Below, piece after piece: positions 10,401 through 18,964 of a stretch of DNA of 64,000 nucleotides (position 1 is the first letter of the stretch; each line of letters starts with the position of its first letter). Source of the stretch: a bacterium 336/3 (GTDB lineage: Bacteria; Bacteroidota; Bacteroidia; Cytophagales; Thermonemataceae); contig LJIE01000001.1 of NCBI GenBank assembly GCA_001281695.1, forward strand, positions 1,998,586 through 2,062,585, read 5' to 3'. The notes under the pieces were generated by a model. That model was given only the letters and a program-made list of their open reading frames with translations. It was not told the DNA's origin and made no database searches. The translations under genes and the position numbers were made by a program.

Positions 10401-13175
10401 TTGGATGATTTAGGAGATGATATTACTGATACTGATGGAGCTGGTGGAGATGACTTTGTACAGCATGTAGAAGTAGATGTAACAGTACCTGCAGCAACAG
10501 ATATTTCATTTCACTCTATGGCATACTCTCCAGGAGCAAATGCAGATGCGAGTGCTATGGATGAATTCCGTTTAGGAGGTAGTTTTAGCCAAGCAGCTTT
10601 AAATTCTCCTGTAATCAGTTTAGTACGTGGTTTGTGTAGTGCCAATGGAGGTACCATAGGCTTGCAATCTTACCAAGGTGGTAATTTTGGTGAAGCACAG
10701 TGTTTAGATGCAAACGGTAATCCTGTGGCTTGTGCAGGTGGAACTGTAACACAAGCTACTTCTACTACTACAGGTACACAAGAAATTTATGATGCAGCTA
10801 TTAATGATATTTGGGGCAGTGCAACTCCCAATAGTACTCTTTTTAATACCTACAATGGTATTCATCCTTCTTATCCTAATGATGCTGTTGCAAACCATGT
10901 AGTAAGAGCTGGTGGAGGAACATTATTATTTAATGGAGGACCTACTTATAGAAATATCAGTGGTGGAGTTTATAATTATCAATTAAATATTGGTTCAGGA
11001 CCTAATGATAATAACTACCTCATTGGTACTCAATCAAGACATAGTTTTGGACCTGCTTGGGTAGGTTTTTATGATAATAGCCCTAATAGAAATGGATATT
11101 TGATGAGTATCAATGCTGCTTATGCTCGTGGCAAATTCTTTGACCAAACAATTTCTGGACTTTGTGCAGATACTCAATATGAATTTTCTGTAGATATTAT
11201 CAATGTGTTGAGAGATACAAGAGTAATTACAAATGAAAGTCCTTATGTTCCTTTAGCTTTCGGGTTTGGAAATTATGGAGGCTCAGTTTTTGTTGCAACA
11301 GATACTTGTGACCCTTCTGTTGAGCCTGGTTGTGCACAGTTTAGTCGCCCTGGTAGTACAGGTAGTACCATTGGTTTGGGTTCTGTAACTCGTGGTGGTA
11401 CAGGTGCTGCTGGTACAACTTCTGGAGGTGGAGGTAATAACAGAGCATACTCTTTAAATCCTGAAATAGATTTTGCTTTGAATGAAAGCCCAATTTATAC
11501 AGTACCAGTTTCTATCCCTAATGATAAAACATGGCATAGAGTAGGTCTTACTTTTGTAACCAAAGCAAATCTTTCTCAAGCTTTGAACTTATCTATGAGA
11601 AACTTAGCTCCTGGTGGTATGGGTAATGACTTAGCTATAGACAATGTAAGTTTCCGTCCTTGTGGTTCTTACTCTCGCTTGATAGATGAAACAACAGTTT
11701 GTGCAAATGCTGGTGGACCAACAGATGGTAGAATCCAAACAATTATTGGAAAAGCAGGAAATAGCTATAGCAACTCGAAAGTAAGATTCCAGAAATGGAC
11801 TCCTTTCCCTTATCCAATCGGTCTTTTAATTACAAACGTAACAAATACAGGGGCACCTACTATTATTACAGTTGCTAATGGTGGTGGAGCAAACGATTTT
11901 GCTGGAACTTATCGTGTACCTGTGGGTGCTGAAGTTGCCTTATTCGATTTGACAGGTCTTCCAATTAATAACACTACAGCAATTGTTACAGCTAAAACAG
12001 CTAATACCATTACTATTGGAAGTACTAATGCAGTAGCTTATCCTGGTAATACAGGTGTATTACAGGTAACAGCTTTACCTGATGCACTGATTACAAGTAT
12101 TTCACAAACAAACCCAGTAGTAGTAACATTAAGTGGTACAACAGGTGATGATATAGCTTTGAATACATTTGTAAGTTTCTCTGGAGTTACAGGTATGACC
12201 CAAATCAATGGGTTAGCAGGAAGAGTTACTTCTAAAACGTCTAATACAATTACCATAGGTTCAATCAATGCTTCTGCTTTTTCTGCTTATACAGGCTCTA
12301 CAACAGAAAGAATAGCAATCTCTCATCCTAGTGATGATATAGATGGTGATGCAATAGCAGATGAAACAGAGTGGATAGATATGGATTTTAACCCTTATGA
12401 TGGTAAAAATTATACAGTAGTGGATGTAATCACGACACCAACAGAGTATCAAACAGATTTAATTCCTATTACACCTGTGGCTTTACCAAGAACCATTACA
12501 CAATACAATGTATTTTATTCTAATGGTACAAACTTCAGGTCTATGTTTGCAGGTAATGAGGCTAACTTGTTAGATGATTCTGGTAAGTGTAGATTTATCA
12601 TCCCTGGTTTCCAAACCAATTGTAGTATCTTACCAGCAACAGGAGGAAGATTAAGAGCTAAAAACACAAATGATGGAATTCAATTGAATTGGAATGCTTT
12701 TCAAGAAAATGCTGATGTAAAATATGTTTTAGAGCGTTCTTATGATGCTAAAAACTATGTAGCCATTGCTGATTACACAGCTCTTAATAAAGATGAGTAT
12801 AAGCATTTAGATGGAGCACCATTTGTGGGTAAAAACTATTACAGAATCAAGATTGTAGAAAGTAAAGGAAGTTTCTATTATACCAATGTTGCTACTGCTG
12901 ATTGGGGTAATAAAAATGCTTTGAGTATATATCCTAACCCTGCAAATGATAAAGTAAATGTTACATTCTCAACTGATTTTGCTCAAGACCAAGCAGTAAC
13001 GGTAAGAGTCTTGAACATGATGGGTAGCCAAGTAAAAAATAAAAACTATACTTTGGCAGGTGGAGAAAGAAATTTAGAAATTAATACACAAGATTTACCT
13101 GAAGGACTTTATTTATTAGAAATCAAGATTGGAGATATAGATAAAATAGTTCATAAGATGGTAATTAAACGCTAA
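7470..13175 (+). CDS. giant secreted multidomain protein with T9SS type A sorting domain
   Basis: A 1901-aa surface or secreted protein. The ATG at 7470 is chosen because the signal peptide follows directly (VLVVLLASFSFDKAWGQ). Residues about 41-340 and 350-580 are two copies of a jelly-roll-like domain, each opening with an IDF...T..NVNN motif and closing with AIDDIS or SIDDIS. A LamG-like middle part follows (about 590-1060), then a carbohydrate-binding-like domain ending LAIDNVSFRPCG (about 1120-1410). Three FCCH-like modules occur at about residues 216-294, 1452-1536 and 1540-1619. Near the end an FN3-like segment (YVLERSYDAKNYVAI) precedes the T9SS type A domain (SIYPNPANDKVNV to the final VIKR). 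The protein should cross the outer membrane by T9SS and be cleaved or anchored outside. It is followed five bases later by the next secreted-protein gene. The ligand is unknown. Confidence 0.88.
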   Translation: MRITNYQSKTTPQKSPFGTLLKVLVVLLASFSFDKAWGQLSITAKDTPFTIDFTTTLGGVNNGTFNGNANLAVAAPGAGQLNSNGWHFVDDGAASGSAVVFGGTPTALGKGTIIGAATNDGAGQGWYAQNVGGTGNIALYWQPQGAFATSGMVTLQVTNNTGSTVSNLDLSYRIREINNRDGTNGIKLFTSTDNVTYTAVTSLDYTSINAEPAATINITGITRGATTVITHASGANSGIAVNDIIFFNNSVGGTTQLRRMSGVVLATTATTTTVAINSAAFGNFTSGGQFVEVNTLETVRRTTVSPGGGIPNGGSVFIRWFLDGTGQDELSIDDISFVADAEGLVLTNPNVSTVIDFDNTLTNVNNSLFTAPATLSVVTPAAGQLNRATWSFTNDGAGTETQFSSAFGVDGTAGQGISAGTVATDGWYAFNVPDVNSLSGATSRALGWQSNTGFATNGAVTLKVTNNTGTTIQDFRISYNVWELNNTAVSNRVRVLVSTTNNGAAGSYILVPGSTHNSVAAAAGAPAWVGSLYNLTARSAIGALSIPNGGSLFLRFYLDNNGTNAEGDEMAIDDISIIASVAPLTSINLNRGILWAYDGFDYYETLGQVGDIDNDGVNDPTGFKGILTRFSNFGVAPIDLHGVTTNSTDNRYTNRNGFSTLGWAGDWLATANPNTLVSNVQVTPGQDAGIVGVVNVKPTIPITSASEQRSLVNSGMYVEGGNGQVTGRRIQTSTGGYAFQYTATSTTNFQPCTSLSGDCPSISPIRHNTDVRAVTHIATAANQLAGDNLKWTHTNNTRLGAEGSTVWVGVMLRKNFNNNDPIFISLHRNGNVFTPGTGTNEVQIGYFGGTNADGTDADGFRHWGVRVGGVLTKGTSVNSRITTAQMINAGLTGQPQPTTPEERVFDLLVARIDFAEGTAASVVDAAGLTTPDNSYASNHRVRLYIIRDIARDNASPNVDSYPLVANPAGYSADQGKILDDLGDDITDTDGAGGDDFVQHVEVDVTVPAATDISFHSMAYSPGANADASAMDEFRLGGSFSQAALNSPVISLVRGLCSANGGTIGLQSYQGGNFGEAQCLDANGNPVACAGGTVTQATSTTTGTQEIYDAAINDIWGSATPNSTLFNTYNGIHPSYPNDAVANHVVRAGGGTLLFNGGPTYRNISGGVYNYQLNIGSGPNDNNYLIGTQSRHSFGPAWVGFYDNSPNRNGYLMSINAAYARGKFFDQTISGLCADTQYEFSVDIINVLRDTRVITNESPYVPLAFGFGNYGGSVFVATDTCDPSVEPGCAQFSRPGSTGSTIGLGSVTRGGTGAAGTTSGGGGNNRAYSLNPEIDFALNESPIYTVPVSIPNDKTWHRVGLTFVTKANLSQALNLSMRNLAPGGMGNDLAIDNVSFRPCGSYSRLIDETTVCANAGGPTDGRIQTIIGKAGNSYSNSKVRFQKWTPFPYPIGLLITNVTNTGAPTIITVANGGGANDFAGTYRVPVGAEVALFDLTGLPINNTTAIVTAKTANTITIGSTNAVAYPGNTGVLQVTALPDALITSISQTNPVVVTLSGTTGDDIALNTFVSFSGVTGMTQINGLAGRVTSKTSNTITIGSINASAFSAYTGSTTERIAISHPSDDIDGDAIADETEWIDMDFNPYDGKNYTVVDVITTPTEYQTDLIPITPVALPRTITQYNVFYSNGTNFRSMFAGNEANLLDDSGKCRFIIPGFQTNCSILPATGGRLRAKNTNDGIQLNWNAFQENADVKYVLERSYDAKNYVAIADYTALNKDEYKHLDGAPFVGKNYYRIKIVESKGSFYYTNVATADWGNKNALSIYPNPANDKVNVTFSTDFAQDQAVTVRVLNMMGSQVKNKNYTLAGGERNLEINTQDLPEGLYLLEIKIGDIDKIVHKMVIKR

Positions 13176-13180
13176 GAATT

Positions 13181-15334
13181 ATGAAAAGGATTTTTTGTCT
13201 GATAGTTTTTGGTATGATGTTGGCAATAAATGTTACAGGTCAGTCTGTAACATTTACTCCCTCCAGTATTACAACCCCTAACGTTGGGCTGGGACTATTG
13301 CAATATGAAATAAATACTACAAATGTACCCATAGTGCCTAATATTAGGATTAACTTATCAGGATTTAGTTGTACCCCACTTACCTATGATTGGCAAACAG
13401 TGGCCTATACTCCTGTTTTTACTGGAACAACAAATCCTCAATTTAGACATCCTATATTTGCAGCCCCTGTTGCAGACCCTCCACCAAATTCAACTGCGGC
13501 AGCTAACAGAGCTCAATACAGAATATTTGGCCCAGGTATTTATACACTCAGACTTTGTGTATCAGCATGTGGTGGAACCCAAACAGCTTGTGGTGAAGTT
13601 CAAATTGTGGCTCAACCCTTAGCCAATGTAAATCCATTGGTATCATTTGAAGATATTAATGAACTGACATTACCAGTTGGAGGAAGTGAACAATTGGATG
13701 TAACAGTAGAAGATATTACAGACCAACATAGTTTTACATGGTCTCAGGCGGGAACAAATCCTATGGCTTTGACTTTGCCCAATGGAGGAAGTGCTATTAA
13801 TGTTACAAGAGGTTCATCACCAACATTATCACAATTAAACCTTTCAGCTATCAATAAACCTGGGAATTACTGTTTTACTGTTGATGCAGCAGATGAAAGG
13901 AGTGGAACAGGAACAGCCACAGAATGTTTCTTGGTCAAACCAAATACTAGTACTTTGGCTATTAATATCACACAGCCAGGAGGTCCACCTGACCCCAGTG
14001 TGTTGTTTACCCCTGTAAACAATGTACCTTTGAATGCTGAGATTACAGGAATAAATACCTTTAATGATAGGATACTTTATACATGGTCACAGATAGCAGG
14101 ACCTACCACTATTACTTTACCAACTCCAGCATACACAGCCAATATAGCAAGTATTCCAGTAGCAAGTACTACATTTACAGTTCCAGCCTTGAATTTGAAT
14201 GCTTTGGCTTATGGGACATACACTTTGAGACTGAGGGCAGAAGATGAGTATTACCCAGGAACTTTTGTAGAACAAGATATTACTTTTACTGTCAAACCTC
14301 CTGAAAGTAACTTGGATGTAACAGTAACACCTTCTGCAGTGACAACCATAGACCCTTATAGCGATTTTGCAATTAGTGGTAAAGTAACAGGAATAAATGT
14401 TGGGAGTGATGTGATACGTACTTATTGGAGACAAGATGCTACCAACCCTGAACAATTAAGTGCTGCACCTTTTAACTTAACTGCTGCAAGCCCTAAGTCT
14501 ATCCCTTTGGGTACAACTGAGGAAAACTCGAATGGAACACTTGTAAAAAAGATAAGAGAAGGTAGATATATATTTTGGTACGTGGCAAGAGATAGCTTCT
14601 ATAATACAGCCGATTCTGCTAAAGTAGAAATATTGGTAGAACCAGGGAAAAGTACGTTTTCTGTTAGTATTGATCCAAATCAGGAAACATCCTTGACCTC
14701 TGTAGAGGTTAGAAGTATATTTATAAATCTGAATAAAGAAGAAATAGGCTCTTTTGAAATAAAAGGCACTGTAACAGGTATTAGTGATAAAACTGATTAT
14801 GTTGTAACTTATTGGCGTTCTGAGTATGTACCAGAAGCAGAAGCTACCAATACAAATCAGCCAACATTACCTAATACTATCAGTAATCCCAAAAACATAC
14901 CATTAGGAACAACTTCAGATAATGGTACAGTAACTCTTACACCAAGCAATGCAGGAATAGGAGTACATACATTCTGGTTTGTAGCTCGTGATACTTTTTA
15001 TGGTACTGCCGATTCTGTTTCTGTTAAAGTTAATATCGGAAGATTGGTTGAAATAATACCCTCAGTAGCATTCTCGCCCAATGGAGATGGACAAAATGAT
15101 ATTTGGAGAGTAAGTAATATAGAAGGCTTCCCTGAGGTGGGTGTAAAAATTGTAAATGAAAGAGGAGAAATAGTTTTTGAAACAGATTCGGTTGCTCAGC
15201 TTCCTGATAAAGGTTGGGATGGAAGAAGAAAAGATGGAAGATTTGCAAGTGAAGGAGCTTACTATTACGAGTTTTTCAATACACGAGAGCAAAACAAAAA
15301 ACTCAATGTAGGTAGTTTTGTCATTGTTCGGTAA
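13181..15334 (+). CDS. secreted Ig/PKD-like repeat protein with T9SS type B (CHU_C) sorting domain
   Basis: A 717-aa exported protein. The signal peptide is KRIFCLIVFGMMLAINVTGQ. The body is built of beta-rich, PKD/Ig-like segments with Cys pairs (SGFSCTPLTYDW, CVSACGGTQTACGE). Two copies of a module of about 120 residues lie at about 375-488 and 491-622, each ending in a FWYVARDSFY- or FWFVARDTFY-type strand. The C-terminal about 95 residues are a gliding-motility-type CHU_C domain: VAFSPNGDGQND, IVNERGEIVFE, WDGR, GAYYYEF. That domain directs T9SS export by the type B route. The gene starts five bases after the giant T9SS gene and is probably cotranscribed with it, ending at a strong terminator. 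It is paralogous to the next gene, which has a different sorting domain. Function may be adhesion or scaffold, which is inference. Confidence 0.87.
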   Translation: MKRIFCLIVFGMMLAINVTGQSVTFTPSSITTPNVGLGLLQYEINTTNVPIVPNIRINLSGFSCTPLTYDWQTVAYTPVFTGTTNPQFRHPIFAAPVADPPPNSTAAANRAQYRIFGPGIYTLRLCVSACGGTQTACGEVQIVAQPLANVNPLVSFEDINELTLPVGGSEQLDVTVEDITDQHSFTWSQAGTNPMALTLPNGGSAINVTRGSSPTLSQLNLSAINKPGNYCFTVDAADERSGTGTATECFLVKPNTSTLAINITQPGGPPDPSVLFTPVNNVPLNAEITGINTFNDRILYTWSQIAGPTTITLPTPAYTANIASIPVASTTFTVPALNLNALAYGTYTLRLRAEDEYYPGTFVEQDITFTVKPPESNLDVTVTPSAVTTIDPYSDFAISGKVTGINVGSDVIRTYWRQDATNPEQLSAAPFNLTAASPKSIPLGTTEENSNGTLVKKIREGRYIFWYVARDSFYNTADSAKVEILVEPGKSTFSVSIDPNQETSLTSVEVRSIFINLNKEEIGSFEIKGTVTGISDKTDYVVTYWRSEYVPEAEATNTNQPTLPNTISNPKNIPLGTTSDNGTVTLTPSNAGIGVHTFWFVARDTFYGTADSVSVKVNIGRLVEIIPSVAFSPNGDGQNDIWRVSNIEGFPEVGVKIVNERGEIVFETDSVAQLPDKGWDGRRKDGRFASEGAYYYEFFNTREQNKKLNVGSFVIVR

Positions 15335-15350
15335 GATTTTAAATACAACG

Positions 15351-15376
15351 AAAAGCCAAAGGAAACTTTGGCTTTT
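15351..15376 (+). terminator. rho-independent terminator after the type B sorted protein
   Basis: An 11-bp perfect stem AAAAGCCAAAG / CTTTGGCTTTT with a GAAA tetraloop and a following T run. It separates the two paralogous genes, so the downstream copy probably has its own promoter or is read through at a lower level. Confidence 0.85.
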
Positions 15377-15401
15377 TTAACAATATAAACTTGAAAACAT
15401 T

Positions 15402-17192
15402 ATGCAACGAGTACTTTATCTTATTTTATGTGTTTTGGGGATAAATACGCATTTATCTGCTCAATCGGTTTCTTTTACTCCTACTACACTTGTAACAGAG
15501 AATGTTGGATTGGGGTTATTAATGTATGAAATTAATACTACTGATATACCAGTAGTTCCCAATATAAAAGCAAATGTATCAGGGTTTAGTTGTAGTGAAC
15601 TAACTTATGATTGGGAAACAGTTGATTATATTCCATCGTTTATTGGAACAACATTTCCTCAATTTAGATCACCTATATTTACTGCCTTTACTGTTAATCC
15701 AGCACCAAACTCAACGGATGCTGCTAAGAGAGCTCAATACAGAATATTAGGACCTGGGCTTTATACAATTAGATTATGTGTATCAGCTTGTAATGGAACA
15801 GAAATAGCTTGTAATGAGGTAAAAATCATAGCAAGACCTTTGACTAATACATTGCCTAAAATTACATTTGAAACTATCTCAGAATTAGTTTTACCTATAA
15901 ATGCTACGGAACAATTTGATGTAAAAGTAGAGGATTGTACAGACCAACATAACTTTTCTTGGTCACAATCTGCCTCAAATCCTGTGGCTCTAAGCCTTCC
16001 TAATGGAGGAAATACTATTAATGTATCAAGAGGCTCTGATACAACCTTGTCACAATTAAATCTTTCAGGAATTAATAAACCTGGGAATTATTGTTATACA
16101 GTTACAGCCATCGATGAAAGAGGAGGGGATAGCACCCAAACAAAATGTTTTTTGGTAAAACCAAACACCAGTAATTTAGGAATAACGATTAATACACCTG
16201 ACCCTAATTTACTTGTTTCGCCTGTGAATAATGTACCCTTAAATGCTCAAATTACAGGAATAAACTTGTATAACGATAAAATCCGATATACATGGACACA
16301 AGTAGCAGGACCTTCACAAATTAGCTTACCTAATTCTAGTTATACAGCAAATATCAATGATATACCTGTAACAAGCAGTACATTCAATGTTCCTGTTTTG
16401 AATCTAAATAACTTATTATCGGGGACTTACACTTTGAAACTAAGAGTTGAAGACGAATATTATTCAGGAACTTTTATAGAACAAAATGTAACATTTTTTG
16501 TAAAACCTGCTGAAAGCAATTTGGTGGTTTCTACTAATCCAACTCAAGAAACAACACTCTTTAAAGTGCCTAATCAAGGGTTTTTGTTTGCTGGAAGTCA
16601 AAGTCCTGATGCCAATACTCCTTTTGTTGTGAAAGGTACAGTTTCTGGTATTCATCCACAGTCTGGGGCAATTACAACTTATTGGCGTTTAGAACCAGAA
16701 CAAGTAGATGAAACTGACTCTGATAATATTATATTCCCTATTTTTACAAACTTTAATTTTAAAAACTTACCCATAGGAGCAACTACAAACACAGATGAAC
16801 TAGCTTTTAAATATGATGAAATAAAAGTAGGGACGTATAAATTCAGATATTTGGCAAAAGATAATTTTTATGGAACAGAAGTTTCTACTTTTGTAAGAAT
16901 ATATATTGAAAAATTGATACTAAGAGGAGATCTGATAGAAGCCAACCCAAACCCTGCAAATAAAGAAATCAGTTTGGTTTTTGTAAGAGATGAAGACACC
17001 AATAAAGAAATTAGTATAGAAATATCAGATATGATGGGAAAAGTGGTGTTTATACAAAAGCATCAAATGAGCTTTGGAGAAAGAAAATTGATATTAGATA
17101 CACAAAAAATTCCAAACGGTTTTTATGTTTTAAAAGTAAGAAATAATTTTGGAGATGAAATTAACAAAAGAATCATTATAGAACACGAATAA
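15402..17192 (+). CDS. secreted Ig/PKD-like repeat protein with T9SS type A sorting domain, paralog of the upstream gene
   Basis: A 596-aa exported protein. The signal peptide is LYLILCVLGINTHLSAQ. Residues 1 to about 370 follow the upstream 717-aa protein almost position by position: NVGLGLL, SGFSC, AQYRILGPGLYTIRLCVSAC, FSWSQSASNP, NKPGNYCYTV, KLRVEDEYYSGTF. It keeps only one copy of the 120-residue module (about 372-506, ending FRYLAKDNFYGTE). The sorting domain is not CHU_C but a type A Por-like domain, opening with IEANPNPANKEISLVF and ending with GFYVLKVRNNFGDEINKR. The pair is thus a tandem duplication with exchange of the C-terminal domain and loss or gain of a module. It probably acts at the cell surface; no enzymatic motif is visible. 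Confidence 0.87.
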   Translation: MQRVLYLILCVLGINTHLSAQSVSFTPTTLVTENVGLGLLMYEINTTDIPVVPNIKANVSGFSCSELTYDWETVDYIPSFIGTTFPQFRSPIFTAFTVNPAPNSTDAAKRAQYRILGPGLYTIRLCVSACNGTEIACNEVKIIARPLTNTLPKITFETISELVLPINATEQFDVKVEDCTDQHNFSWSQSASNPVALSLPNGGNTINVSRGSDTTLSQLNLSGINKPGNYCYTVTAIDERGGDSTQTKCFLVKPNTSNLGITINTPDPNLLVSPVNNVPLNAQITGINLYNDKIRYTWTQVAGPSQISLPNSSYTANINDIPVTSSTFNVPVLNLNNLLSGTYTLKLRVEDEYYSGTFIEQNVTFFVKPAESNLVVSTNPTQETTLFKVPNQGFLFAGSQSPDANTPFVVKGTVSGIHPQSGAITTYWRLEPEQVDETDSDNIIFPIFTNFNFKNLPIGATTNTDELAFKYDEIKVGTYKFRYLAKDNFYGTEVSTFVRIYIEKLILRGDLIEANPNPANKEISLVFVRDEDTNKEISIEISDMMGKVVFIQKHQMSFGERKLILDTQKIPNGFYVLKVRNNFGDEINKRIIIEHE

Positions 17193-17213
17193 AAGAGAGC
17201 CTTTGCTCTCTTT
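17192..17213. terminator. terminator between convergent genes
   Basis: A 9-bp stem AAAGAGAGC / GCTCTCTTT with a 4-nt loop directly after the stop of the type A sorted protein, followed by a T run on the plus strand. It also precedes the end of the minus-strand FAD oxidoreductase. Confidence 0.75.
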
Positions 17214-17218
17214 TTATT

Positions 17219-18349
17219 TTAATAAGACTTTCCGTGAGTAAGTTTAATTAATGACTGTATCACAAAAGGCAGATGTTTGAGTGTCCCGATAGCCATATTG
17301 CTGGTGGTTGTACCTCCAAAAAGATTATTTTGTAAGAATCTGCCTATTTTCATTCGGAGAGCAAAAGTGTTGTTCCAATCCTTTTGATAGGCTTGTTCCA
17401 TTGTATTTCTATTGAAAGAGCCATTAAGAAAATTTAAAATGTATTTGTGTAAAATATGTGATGCTTGCATAGCCATGGTCATGCCGTTGCCACAAAGAGG
17501 CGTTATCATGCCTGCCGAATCGCCAAGCATGAGCATATGATTTTCAATGATGGGTTTTGAGGCAAAACTAATCTGTGAGATAGTAAGAGGCTTTTCGTAC
17601 ACAAACTGAGCTTCTGAGAAATATTTTTTAAGAAATGGATTTTGAAAAATGATGTTTTTCTCCATTTCGGCAATAGAACTGTTATTTCTTGTAAGATTCT
17701 GACTTTCTGAAAGATAACACAAGCAATATTTATCTCCTTCAATTTTAGAAATACCACAATAACCACCTGAAAAATTATGAAGTTCAATGACGTCATCAGG
17801 AAAATCGAGGCGTATGTGATATTTAACGCCTATAAACTGTTTAGAAGCATTTTTGGTTTCTTTTGCAAAATCTCGGTTTAAGAAAATATCCAAGTTGGAA
17901 CGTTTGCCAAAAGCTCCACAAACAAGTTTAAATATATGTTCTTGTGTAGAAGTTTTAAGTATAAAAATATCCTCTTTTTCTTGAAAAGAAATATTTTCTA
18001 CATTTTCATAAATAATTTTTACACCAGATTTGAGGGCTAATTCTGCCAAGAGATTATCCAATGTGTATCTGCTTATCCCAAAACCACCTGTTTTCATGGG
18101 TTGCTCTAAAAAAGAACCGTTGGGGGCAGATACTCGTAGCTTTTTGATAAGAGGTAACTCTAAAGATTGTAGAGAAAGCCCTAAACGTTCTAAAAAGTCC
18201 CAAGACTCAATAGCGATGTACTCTCCACAAACTCTATGAAAGGGATATTGTTTTTTCTCAAATAAAATGGTTTCTATACCTTTTTGGGCAAGCTGGATGG
18301 CTAAAGTAAGCCCTGCAAGCCCACCACCTACAATACCAACAGGTTGCAT
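17219..18349 (-). CDS. FAD-dependent oxidoreductase, geranylgeranyl reductase / monooxygenase type
   Basis: A 376-aa flavoprotein. The N-terminus has the FAD Rossmann motif GIVGGGLAGLTLAIQLA and then FHRVCGEYIAIES, the family motif of geranylgeranyl-reductase-like and halogenase-like oxidoreductases. A second FAD motif is MLGDSAGMITPLCGNGMTMA near residues 275-295. Members reduce isoprenoid double bonds or hydroxylate aromatic and lipid substrates, so the substrate here stays open. In other Bacteroidota such genes often accompany polyketide or aryl-polyene pigment genes, but none are present here. Two bases separate it from the upstream lipoprotein gene, so both are likely one transcript, diverging from the LuxE-like gene. 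Complete in length. Confidence 0.8.
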   Translation of the reverse strand: MQPVGIVGGGLAGLTLAIQLAQKGIETILFEKKQYPFHRVCGEYIAIESWDFLERLGLSLQSLELPLIKKLRVSAPNGSFLEQPMKTGGFGISRYTLDNLLAELALKSGVKIIYENVENISFQEKEDIFILKTSTQEHIFKLVCGAFGKRSNLDIFLNRDFAKETKNASKQFIGVKYHIRLDFPDDVIELHNFSGGYCGISKIEGDKYCLCYLSESQNLTRNNSSIAEMEKNIIFQNPFLKKYFSEAQFVYEKPLTISQISFASKPIIENHMLMLGDSAGMITPLCGNGMTMAMQASHILHKYILNFLNGSFNRNTMEQAYQKDWNNTFALRMKIGRFLQNNLFGGTTTSNMAIGTLKHLPFVIQSLIKLTHGKSY

Positions 18350-18350
18350 A

Positions 18351-18956
18351 TTAAGGATTCACAAATATTGCTGAAGTCATTATAGTATTGCTTTTATTTA
18401 AAGCTTTATCATAAATAAAAACTTCAAATTTTATACTGTCTTTTTTATTTAATTTAGTAGGGTCAGGAATGTTGGAATCATTGTATAAATCACTGATTGT
18501 TGGTGGTTCATAGAAAAGCTCCCCTTCAATAGGACTGGGACGAGCATTTTCTAATAATGGAGGAACACGCCCATGTATGTTCGCTTCAATATTGTTGTTA
18601 GGAGGAGATAAGAACATTGTAAAACGTTCATATTCTCCTGAAAATTTATTTCTTCTATAAATGGTACAATAATAATTGTAATAAAATGGATTTCTACTTT
18701 TATCAGGCAAGAAAGGAGCAAAATTACCAGTTGTATCGCTTGTTGTAAGCCCAATATCTCCATTTCCATCTCTAAATTTAATACCTATTATTACAGAATC
18801 ACCAGGTAATCCAGAATTTGGGTCAATAAAACTTTTCTTGACAATAGAACTAAAACTAATAGAAGGTTGAGAAGGAAATTCGGGTTTGATAATACACGAA
18901 GAAAACCCTAATATTGTAAAAATGGTTATCAAAGAATATAAAAATAGTTTTCTCAT
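18351..18956 (-). CDS. putative lipoprotein of unknown function
   Basis: A 201-aa exported protein with lipobox signal LFLYSLITIFTILGFSSC (Cys21), so it is probably lipid-anchored. The mature part is beta-rich and contains GIKFRDGNGDIGL, a motif seen often in uncharacterised Bacteroidota lipoproteins, and DSIKFEVFIYDKALNKSN near the end. No enzyme motif is visible. It lies two bases upstream of the FAD oxidoreductase gene, and its start codon is only eight bases from the divergent LuxE-like gene, so each promoter must overlap the other gene's coding sequence or lie inside it. I do not recognise a specific family. Confidence 0.75.
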   Translation of the reverse strand: MRKLFLYSLITIFTILGFSSCIIKPEFPSQPSISFSSIVKKSFIDPNSGLPGDSVIIGIKFRDGNGDIGLTTSDTTGNFAPFLPDKSRNPFYYNYYCTIYRRNKFSGEYERFTMFLSPPNNNIEANIHGRVPPLLENARPSPIEGELFYEPPTISDLYNDSNIPDPTKLNKKDSIKFEVFIYDKALNKSNTIMTSAIFVNP

Positions 18957-18964
18957 ATTATTGT

